A DNA stretch of 64,000 nucleotides from Phylloscopus collybita (Eukaryota; Chordata; Aves; Passeriformes; Phylloscopidae), in the NCBI GenBank assembly GCA_027886175.1, contig JAJNNQ010000019.1, positions 17,441,501-17,505,500 on the forward strand, written 5' to 3'. Below, one piece after another: positions 29,840 to 39,707 of this stretch. A model generated the notes under the pieces. The model saw only the letters and a program-made list of their open reading frames with translations. It made no database searches and was not told the origin of the DNA. Positions within the stretch are counted from its first letter, which is position 1, and each line of letters starts with the position of its first letter. A program made the translations under genes and the position numbers.

Positions 29840-31352
29840 ATGCAGGCTGAGCTTCACTTACCGGGAGCCGTCCCGATTCCACCCGTGAGCGGCCCGAGCC
29901 CACGCGTGTCCCGGGCGCTCCGCTCCTTCCACCTGCCCGCCCCTGCCAGCCCTCCTCCCCGAACGGCGACCCCACCAGAGCGGCACGTCCCGCGTGGGTC
30001 TCGCTGCACTCCCAGGCACCAAATCCTTTCCCCAGCCCGACAAACCCCTCCAGCTCCGCCGCCTCCTGCCTCCTCCGGTCTCCCGGTCGGCCCCGGATCC
30101 TGCTTCCCACTCGGGTCCCCGTGGGGAGCAAGGTGGGGGGAGCGGTTGGGGCCGGCGGTTCCCTCCCCTACGGGGACCGGTAAGCAGAGACAAAGGCGGT
30201 GAAATATCAATGCCCGGCTAAAGCCGCTCCGAGCCCCTTCGAGCCCTTAACTAGATCGTTAGGGGATTATCCGCACCCTGAGCAGCCGCGGGGCGGGGGC
30301 AGCGGCCGCCCCGTCCCGTTACCGAGCGCCTCCGGGCACGGCGGCGGTGGGAGGCGACTCACGGAGCTGCCCGGGCGCGGCGGCGGCTGGAGACGGGTCT
30401 GCGGGCAGAACGGATCGGCCAGCGGAGGGACCGTGAGCGGTACCGGGGCGGGGAGGGAAAGGGAAGGGGGGGGGGGCGCAGGGGCCGCCGTCTGTCGCGC
30501 TTCGGGGGCCAGCGGGGGACCCGCGGCTCGCTCCGCTCCCGCCTCCCCCTCGCCTTCCGCGGGGGGCGGAAAGTTTGTGCCCGCGGTGGGGGCACCGCTG
30601 GGGGTGTGGGGAGGCAGATCCAGGGGTGTCTGCGCTGCCCCGAGAGCCCGAGGGGGCTGACACTGTGGTGCCCGGTGGGGGAGCGGGATTCGGGACGCGG
30701 GGCTGTGGGCAAGCGGGGTGTCGGGGGTGGGAAGGAGGCAGGGGGAAAAAAGGGGAGGGGAGGGGGGGGTCTCTGTGCCTCCGCGCTGATGGGCTCAGCT
30801 TTATCCAGGGCTGTAATCCCCCTGCTCCTGTAATTAAAAACTCCGCATTACAAGGAAAACGGTGTGCAGGGAAATGTAATCAAGTCTGGAGGGGCTTAAC
30901 CATCTGGTAAAGGTTAGGACCGGCACGGCGGGGGACGCGGCCGGGGGATTTGGCAGCAGCCGCGATCTGGGCTCCTCTTAATCTACCGCGGGGACGAACG
31001 CAGCATCTGCGGGGTAATACCGGTGCCCCGGGCAGCGATCGGTCTCGCTGGAGGTCCCACCGCCGTTTAACGGGGTCTCCCCGAAGGTGGCCCCCTCCCC
31101 AGGTGCGTCCGGCTCCGGTAAACAGATTCTGCTGCGGCCACGGGACCCGGATTGCAGCCCCTTGCGGGGGCCAGCAAAGAAAGGGTTAAGCGATTGCCGG
31201 TGGCCGCGGTTCGGCCCCGCAGCTCCGGGCAAGGCCCTCCTCTGCCGCCCCCGGGAGCCCGAAACTCTTTGAAAGTGCAAGAGGCAAGCGAAGGCGAGCG
31301 AGGAGGCGGCGGCGCGGGTGCGACTCCTCGTTCCCGGGATTGCCGCGGGGCC
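29840..31352 (+). promoter_or_regulatory. CpG island / promoter region of the delta-type protocadherin
   Basis: GC- and CpG-dense from about 29.84 to 30.75 kb and again from 30.91 kb into the first exon, with an AT-richer island at 30800-30900 (TGTAATTAAAAACTCCGCAT). The coding frame stays open upstream to 31152 but the signal peptide begins at 31353, so 31152-31352 is read as 5' UTR. No TATA box is evident; the start site is not determined. Confidence 0.55.
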
Positions 31353-34300
31353 ATGGGGGCCGGGGCAGGCTCCGGGCGGGGGCAGCTCTTCCTCCGCTCC
31401 CTCCTCATCCTCCTGTTGGCCGAGCCCCCGGTGCGGGGGCAGCTGCGCTACGCCGTGCCGGAGGAGCTGGAGCACGGAGCCTTCGTGGCCAACCTGGGGG
31501 AGGACCTGGGACTGGATGTGTCCACCCTGTCAGCGCGGAGGTTCCGCATCGTGTCACGGGCCGGGGCCAGGCAGCACCTGGAGGTGAATCTGGAGAACGG
31601 GATCCTCTTCGTCAACGAGAGGATTGACCGGGAGGAGGTGTGCGAGGCCGGGGGGACCTGCCTGCTCCACCTGCAGCTCCTCGTCGAGAGCCCGCTGGAG
31701 CTCTACCGCGTCGAGGTGGAGGTGCTGGACATCAACGACCACGCGCCCACCTTCCCTTGGCAAGAATACGTGCTGGAGGTGGCCGAGTCCGCCGTGCTCG
31801 GCGCCCGCTTCCCGCTGGAGAGCGCCCAGGACCCTGACGTGGGGACCAACTCCGTGCACACCTACCGCCTCAGCCCCAACGCTTTCTTTTCCCTCGAGGT
31901 GCAGACGCGCAGCGACGCCAGCAAGTTCGCAGAGCTGGTGCTGGAGCGTGCCCTGGACCGTGAGCAGCAGCGTGTGCACCGGGTGCTGCTCACCGCCCTC
32001 GACGGCGGTGTCCCCGAGCGCTCGGGCACAGCGCACATCCTCGTCACGGTGCTGGACGCCAACGACAACGTGCCCGCCTTCGACCAGCCCTCCTACGGCG
32101 TCAGCCTTCCGGAGGATGCTCCTGCTGGCACTCTGGTCATCCAGCTCAACGCCACTGACCTGGATGAGGGTCCCAACGGGGAGATCGAGTACTCCTTCAG
32201 CGGGCACGCACCGCCACGTGTCCGGGAGCTCTTCCACGTGGAGCCCCGGAGCGGGCAGGTGCTGCTGAAGGGCCGCCTGGACTACGAGCGGGCCAGCCTG
32301 CACGAGCTCTACGTGCAAGCCAAGGACCGCGGGCCCTCGGCTGTGGCCGTGCACTGCAGGGTGCTTGTGCACCTCCTTGACGTCAATGACAATGCGCCAG
32401 AGGTGACCCTCACCTCTGTGTCCACGCCCGTGCTGGAGGATGCCCCCCCAGGCACTGTGATCGCCGTGATCAGTGTTCTGGACCGGGACTCTGGGGACAA
32501 CGGGCGCGTGAGCTGCGAGGTCGGCCCCAACGTGCCGTTCGAGCTCCGCTCCTCCTTCCGCAACTACTACACGCTGGTCACCACGCAAGCGCTGGACCGG
32601 GAGGCTGTGCCCGAGTACAACGTGAGCATCACGGCACGAGACATGGGCTCGCCCGCCCTGCTGACCCGCAGCACCCTCACCATCCCCGTGTCTGACGTCA
32701 ACGACAACGCTCCGCGCTTCCTCCAGCCCTCCTACAGCGTCTACGTGATGGAGAACAACGCGCCGGGGGCCTCCATCTGCTCTGTCAGCGCCTTAGACCC
32801 TGACTGCCAACAAAACGCTTACCTGTCCTACTCCATCGCTGAGGGGCACATCCATGGCATGCCCGTGGGCACCTACGTGTCTATCAACTCCGACAGCGGG
32901 CACATGTACGCCCTGCGCTCCCTGGACTACGAGCAGATCCGCAGCTTCCAGATCCAGGTGCAAGCGCAGGACGCGGGCTTCCCCCCGCTCAGCGCCAACG
33001 TCACCGTCCACATCTTCGTGCTGGACCAGAACGACAACGCCCCGGTCATCGTTTCCCCCATGCCGCGCAACGGCTCCGTCGCCACCGAGCTGGTGCCGCG
33101 GTCAGCCAGGCCCGGCTACCTGGTGGGCACGGTGTCGGCGGTGGATGCGGACGCGGGGCTGAACTCCCGCCTCTCCTACCAGCTCCTCCAGGCTACCGAC
33201 TTCACCCTCTTCAGCCTGGCGCCCGACACGGGGGAGCTGCGCACCCTCCGCTCTTTCCTGGAGCAGGATGCCAGCCGGCAGCAGCTGGTGGTGCAGGTGC
33301 GGGACGGTGGGCAGCCAGCCCTCTCTGCCAGCGTGTCCCTCCTGCTGTCAGTGGTGGAGACCATGCCCCAGACTCTCTCTGACTTCAGCGAGTTCAGCCT
33401 CCCTCCGGAGGTCTCCTCATCTTCCCCACTCACCCTCTATCTCCTTGTCTCCCTGGGCTCCATCTCCTTCACCTTCCTTCTCGCCATCCTCATCCTCACG
33501 GCCATTCGTTGCCGCGGAGAGCGGCGTTCCCGCCAAGGGGACGGCTGCTCGCCACCTCGCTGCCGCTGCTGTCCCGGCTCTAGACCCTCCTCTGATGGCC
33601 TGAAGACTTCCAACCTGACGGCACAGCCCCCTGCGGGGACCGCGGCTGCCACCTGCCTTGATGTGCCTGCGGGCGGTCCCCCAGGCTACTGCTACAAGGT
33701 CTGCCTTGGTCCTGAGTCTGCTCAGAGTGACTTCATGTTCCTCAAACCCTGCAGCCCCCCGCGGAACAACGAGAAGGATCCCGGGAAGCGGTCCCGGCCA
33801 GAGCAGCATCTCCAGGTCTCCAAAGAGGTAACAGAATGCCCAGCAGTGCTCACCAGCGCTCCGCGGATCCCCCCCAGCCCCCTCCCTCAGCCTCTGCCAC
33901 GAGGGAAACCAGGCACGGCTGCTCCCAGAGAACAACCAGAGCCTTTGATCAGTGCGGGAATTAGGAGCCGTCAGGCAGCGGGATCTCCACCGAGCTTCCC
34001 GACGGGTCTAATTACCGGGGGAGCACCAGGCTCGGCTGAGGCGAGAGGAAATCCCTTCTCACCGTCTTTTGTACCCGTTGGAGGCAGCAGAGATGCTCCA
34101 GTGCCCCAGGGGCGGTGGGATAGTGGGGGTGGCTTCCCCTTGGCGTGGGTAAGTGATTCTCACGGGGAACAGTCTGTGCATCACTGCTGCTCTGCTTCCC
34201 CCGGGCTGGAGAGGGTCCGCAGTGCCCCGGGCCTGGCTGCTGCTCTGCACCAGGCTGTGCCAGCAGGCAGGGAGTGGGGTCTTCGGGGCAGGATTTCGAT

Positions 34301-35652
34301 GCCAACGTTTGTTAGGTATTGAAATGAGGAATGTCTAATTTTCCTGGTGAAAGGCTCTCCAAAACACGATTACAAGGATGGAGAGTGATGAGGCGTCTAA
34401 TCCACTTACGTTTGGCTCTTAATAAACCAGCCCTTCCGAGGAGAGCCCAAGTCTCTCTGCCAAGAGATTCTCTCCACGTGTTTCCTTGCACCCCTGGACT
34501 CTCTTCCCTAATACTTAATTAGATTTTCCTGCAGTTTTTGCAGCCCTCCTGTGACATCGAGCACGCAGCCAGTTTCTGCATCTCTGGCCACTTGGTACCT
34601 CAGACCTGGGCTAAGCATTGCACAGGCAAAAAAGGCTTCTGAAAAACCACCTGTCTCTCCCCAGGCTAAATACTCCCAGAGGCAGAGGACAAGCCCAAAA
34701 ACTACCCCAATATCTCAGGAGGCTGAGGGAGGTCCAGAAGGGAACAGGCTGGTTCAATGCTGTCTCAGTTTCCCCAAAACAGGAATGTGCTGCTTGCTCC
34801 TCCACAAAGGGCACAGGCAAAGGGGAGATGTGGCCCTGCATCCCTGAAGCCTGGTGCTGGCAGGGCTGGGCTTTTTTTGACAGAGGGTCCCAGGGCTGAT
34901 TGACAGTGGGTCTCAATAACCAACCTTGTTTTTCCTGTGTTTTCCAGGCCAAGCAGCCCAACACAGACTGGCTGCCTCCAGGCACACAGCGACCTGCCCT
35001 GAAAAGGTACCGAACCCAGCACTGGGGGAACTGAGGACGTGGGTGGAAGGGGGATATGGGAATGGGGAGGTTATGTCCGACACAGCTGCAAACCAGTCTC
35101 CTCTCTTTAGCTCCCAGAGCCTGGAAGATGTGGGGGAAATCCGTAAAGCCCTCCAGAAGGAGCACGAGAGGCTGTGCACACTGGTGACCCCTGTCTCTGG
35201 TTAGTAGTGGGATACTGGGGCTGGGAAGGCCCTCTGGTGGCTTTTGGAGGTGCAGTGGGGACATCACATCCCTGTTCCTAGCAGTGGTGAAGGTTTGTGG
35301 GTGGAGGGGACATCCAGGCACCAGGATGGAGGTTGGGGACACAGGACTTGCATGCTGGGATGTGGATATGACCTGAGCCAATCTTACACTCATCTTTTCT
35401 CCAGAGTTTCAGAAGGCTTCAGCAGGCCCCAACAGCATCTGGACACCCCAGTACAGCCCCTTGTACCCAGCCCTGGATTATCAGCACAACGTTTACATCC
35501 CTGGCACCCCCACTCTGCTTTCCAGCAAGGACGGGCCCCTCTTCCCAGGCCGGGAGAACAAAAACAGCTTCTCCACCTTTGGCAAGAGGAAGAAGATGAC
35601 GACTTATTGTGACATGCATGACAGTGTGGTTATCAACAACGACCTGAAATAG
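31353..35652 (+). CDS. Delta-type clustered protocadherin (complete, four exons, own constant region)
   Basis: Single-pass calcium-dependent adhesion protein, 956 aa. Exons 31353-33827, 34948-35006, 35111-35199, 35405-35652; joins phase 0, 2, 1, all GT/AG. The first exon encodes a signal peptide (~1-29), six cadherin repeats, a transmembrane helix (~693-720) and a proximal tail. Linker motifs: DINDHAP (126), DANDNVP (235), DVNDNAP (343), DVNDNAP (448), DQNDNAP (558). One large ectodomain exon plus three short tail exons is the clustered-protocadherin plan, but the tail (AKQPNTDW..., NVYIPGTP, STFGKRKK, ending VVINNDLK) is neither the alpha nor the gamma constant region. Lying between ZMAT2 and the alpha exons with a private constant region, it fits the delta subcluster described in anole and coelacanth and missing in mammals. 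ATG 31353 was chosen because it starts the signal peptide. Database names could be alpha- or gamma-like; the delta assignment is my inference. Confidence 0.85.
34948..35652 (+). CDS. Cytoplasmic constant-type exons 2-4 of the delta-type protocadherin
   Basis: Three exons (59, 89 and 248 nt) follow the ectodomain exon. They encode about 131 residues. QPNTDW matches the QPNPDW / PNTDW opening of alpha and gamma constant regions. YPALDYQHNVYIPGTPTLL resembles the NVYIPG segment of gamma, and FSTFGKRKK resembles the ITFGKK segment of alpha. The tail then departs: it has MTTYCDMHDSVVINNDLK and no long lysine run. No second variable exon is seen upstream, so this constant set appears to serve one promoter. 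Confidence 0.85.
35229..35241 (-). promoter_or_regulatory. CTCF-like motif in delta-type protocadherin intron 3
   Basis: The minus strand reads GCCACCAGAGGGC, which fits the CTCF core consensus. Clustered protocadherins are regulated by oriented CTCF sites, so the placement is suggestive, but a single motif match is weak evidence of binding. Confidence 0.5.
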
Positions 35653-36787
35653 CCTGGATGGCTCTGTCCTTGAAATCTTCCACATTATTTCAGCTGCCAG
35701 GTCCACCCACAGCACACGCCTCCGTGTATGGCCCACTCAAGACTTTATGGGGCTGCTGGGAGAGTGGCTCAGCAGAGCATGTGGGGAGGTTAAGGAGGAA
35801 GAGACTGAAAATGACAGGGACTGGGGGGTGGTGGCGGGGGGAATTTCTCCCATCTCATCTTTGCAGAGTTGTTATTGGCAGCAGGTGCTGTTTGAGGTCC
35901 ATATGACCAGATCTAAGCAGATCTGCCTTGAGTTTACCCATTCCCATGTCCCCTTAGGGACCATTCATCTCTGTAAACGTTGTCACTTCTTTGTCTTGTC
36001 TGGCTGTGTGAATGTACTGAGCTGCATGCCTGTACCTCTGTCCCAGTAGGCATGGGAAGTGTGTGCAGACCAAGCCTGGTTCAGCCAAGCCTGACCTTGC
36101 ACACAGGGACAGTGACCACTGCTCTGTCCCTGAGATCCAGCAGGATGTGTTGCATGTCTAGAGCAGCAATTGGTGCCTGTTTTCTCTGGGAAGTGAGTGC
36201 AAAACCCAGCCTTGGTGAGTGCTTCTCTTCAAACCCTGACCCAACACTTGCAGGGCTGGACACAGCCCGGGCCCAGGGCAGGGACAGCCTCTGTGCCAGG
36301 AACAGCACGTGCACACACGGCCTGGATGGCCAGAAGAGCTGCTAGCTTAATCACCTGAGAGATGCACAAGGTGAGGCCCTGCTGGGTTGCTCTCTAGCCC
36401 AAGGCAACATCATCTGAAAGAAAAACAGTTTCCAACCATTGGAGTGACCCCAGCACAGGTGACAGCCTCCTCCCTCCTGCCCCTGCCCTCACTCAGATCT
36501 CTGTTTTCCCCAAGTCCTGAATGCCTGGAGGAGCCTGTGCACTGGGGGCCTCACCTGCACAGGACAGACATCTCCAAAGGTGCCCTGTTTCTCTTTGAGG
36601 GAGAAGGACAGGACTCCAGCCCCAGAACAGTCTCTCCCCTGCCTTGTGCACCCTGCACCTGTCCACCAGTCTGTCTGTCACCACTGCCAATTGCTCCGGT
36701 CATGGGACAGTTCATTTTGAATCCATCTGTGCAGAACATGACAGCTCTTTCTAAACCGAGTTTGTTTCACTATGTCTGATTTGTACC

Positions 36788-36793
36788 AATAAA
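36788..36793 (+). terminator. Polyadenylation signal of the delta-type protocadherin
   Basis: AATAAA 1.14 kb after the stop codon, followed by TTGTATTTTAATAG and a GT-rich stretch (CTGGTTGTCT). Implies a 3' UTR of about 1.15 kb. Confidence 0.65.
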
Positions 36794-39491
36794 TTGTATT
36801 TTAATAGCTCACCCTGGCTCCTGGTTGTCTCCTGAGTTGGACATGACAGCAGGGATTGCTGCACAGCTCTTGGAGCAGTACTCCCAGCTCCAGGAAACAC
36901 GTCTGTCCTCCTGAGTTCTGGAGCAGAGAGCTCCTTTTATGCCAAGAGCTCCTTTTATTCACTTCACCTGGATTCTGGGGGCTCGAGGTCCCCTTCCCTC
37001 CTTCCCTGGACTCAGGAGCACTTGGGGGTGAGGGCCAGAAGGAGCTGGAGATGTCACACAGCTCCTTGCTCCATGCTCCAGCTCGGGCAGGGGGGAGTTT
37101 GCACCATGGTGAGGGCATCCACGAGCTGCTGGGGAGCAGGGCTGGGTGTGGCACCAATGGCAGAACAACTGGTGGTTGTTACACTGCTTTCTCTGGGTAA
37201 TTTACCCTTTCCCCTGGATAGGCACCCAGCAGCTCGCCTCAGGAGCCAGAGAGATAGCCTGGGTCTGTGCCAGGGCCAGCTCCCTGGGGACAGGCAAGTC
37301 TGTATCTGTTTCTGGGATGTCTCTCTGCTTCCTGTGGCAAGCACTTGGCCTTCAGGTGCAGCCCTGAGGTGGCCAGGCTGTGGTTGTCCTTCCTGTACCC
37401 TGAACTTGCTCGCTGGCTGCCGTGGGGAGGCTGCAATGCGGCTTTTGGGATTAACCCAGAAAAGTCCTTGTCTACAAGTGGGCAACGTGCTCTTCAGTGG
37501 AAGCAGGGGGCAGGGAGCACTCAAAGGGGCCTCGTGGGAGTCAGAGGCCCAGGAGGACAATGCTTTGGACATGAAAGGGACCTGGCTGCTTCTGGTGACT
37601 TCAGTCCCGGCTCACATCTGCCTGACTGCGGGTAGATGAAATATCCTCTGTCCCAATTAGACGGCAGGATGAAGGGTTTTGTGCTGCCAAGTGCATTCTT
37701 CAAGGGTCTCCAGAGAGTGTTAAGGGTAAAAAGAACCCCAAACAGCTACTGCCTGAGACCTCTGTGCAGCATTAGCCTGCTCCACCGCTTCAAAAGAACA
37801 AGGGAATTATGTAGAGTGATACAATAAGATTAATAACAGCCTCCAGAAGTAATAAAAGCATCAAATGGACCTGGCTCCCTGCAGGGCAGCAAGCATCTCC
37901 CCCTCCAGGATTAACTCTGGCAGTATCTCCCCTGCATTTTTCGGTGGTGCTGCTCAGGCACTGGGAGAGGACTGCAGCCCCTCTGCAGGAGGGCTGAGCT
38001 GCTCACCGTGTTCCAGTTCACAGAGCAAAAACACCCAGCACATCCTGTGCTTGGTGGCCTCCAAGAGCTAAAGGAACACACAGAAGTGGTGTTTTGTAGC
38101 AGATTCCCCAGGTGTGGCTTCCCAAAGGGAAATTGATCTCAAAGTCGACCCCCCAAAACCCATAGGCATTTGAAAGTGACATTTTGCATCTCTGTCTTTG
38201 GAAAATCACGGGGTCCAGCAATCAAGGGGACAGGTTTGCCACCTCCCCTGTCACCCTCCGGTGCATTCCCATGGCATTTTTTATTCCCTGCTCCCAAAGC
38301 TCACTGATGCCCACTGAATTGCCTCCACCACATCCTTCCTCTCCTGACCATCAGCCCACGGGATGGGATAGATACAGACACACACCCCTCTGTACTTCTT
38401 GCTGACCCCCAGGTTTGCATGTTCAGGCATCTTCCAAAAGGGCTTTGAGCAGCACAGCACCTGGCCCAGGCCCCAGCACCCCCAGTACCTGCTCCTGCTT
38501 AGCTGAAGGAAAATCTGCACTGACAAGAGCTCAGTTTCAATCTTTCATTTCAACCACCATATTGATAAAAAGGACAATAAAAAGGGACCTGCTTTAGGGA
38601 AGAGAGGACTTGCATAAATCTAATTCAACCACACTACTATCCCTCTTCAAAGGGCATGTCTGGTCAGAATCGTCCATCTAATAGATGAGATCTCCTTTGA
38701 AGATCTCCCACAGGGACAAGGTCTCATTAAAAATGCAAGGTCTTTGCCCTACAACTAGTTATTTTTACAACTCTCCCTGTGCTAACACTCCTGCACAGCC
38801 GATGAGCATGAGCTGGTTTCTGTAGCCTGGTAATGCACTGGGCATGAGAGCTCCTTTGGAGATCTGCTCAACAGAACACTCTGGATGCCCCTCATTCCAG
38901 CTCTCTCAGAGATCCAGAGGCAAATTTGGCTTTCAGGGACCTGCCAGCCAGCTTGAGATTTGCTTCTAGGGCAGTGGGAAAGCTGCCATGTGGTGCAGTT
39001 GGCTGCAAACTGCTTCAGGCCACGCGAGGCAGGCACACAGCACTTCTGGGCACCAGCACAAACAGGGGGTTGTGCTCTTGCTGTTGCTGAGTAGGCTGCT
39101 CAGATGGAAACATCACTTGTACCTCTGTAATGACTTGAAAATGTATCCCAGAGAGACAAAACGAATCCAGAGGTAGAGAGAAAAGAGGCCAGAGGGAAAG
39201 ACCCAGAGGGGCTGATGCTCAGTTCTGCTCCCATCTGCCAGGCACGGAGTCAAGAGGCAGCCAGCAAATTCCCCAGAAAGCCTCAGCATGGACAGGGCAC
39301 TCTGCATGCAGCTGGGTCAGGCTGGGTAGAGCCAGGGGTGCAGGGGGGTCTCAGCTCCCAGAGGGTGTGGTACTGGCAGGACAGAGCTAAAATCCATGAG
39401 GATCAGCGGGAGCCTCTGCACAGACCTTGGATCCAGCCCAGTCTGTGGCACTCAGTGGTTAATTAGATCCTCCAAAGATGCTAGGAACCTC

Positions 39492-39707
39492 TTCTTCTCT
39501 TCTCTTCTCTTCTCTTCTCTTCTCTTCTCTTCTCTTCTCTTCTCTTCTCTTCTCTTCTCTTCTCTTCTCTTCTCTTCTCTTCTCTTCTCTTCTCTTCTCT
39601 TCTCTCCTCTCCTCTCCTCTCCTCTCCTCTCCTCTCCTCTCCTCTCCTCTCCTCTCCTCTCCTCTCCTCTCCTCTCCTCTCCTCTCCTCTCCTCTCCTCT
39701 CCTCTCC
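39492..39707. repeat. Composite (TCTTC)n-(TCTCC)n microsatellite
   Basis: About 215 bp. The left half is (TCTTC)n to about 39603 and the right half is (TCTCC)n to about 39707, switching once. All three forward frames are open across it only because of its composition. Confidence 0.97.

Noticed and set aside
31152..31352. 67-residue N-terminal extension of the delta-type protocadherin
   Set aside because: It lacks cadherin features and would bury the signal peptide that starts at 31353.
31554..32588. 344-codon minus-strand frame in the delta-type ectodomain exon
   Set aside because: Antisense shadow of cadherin repeats; no independent start, splice or domain evidence.
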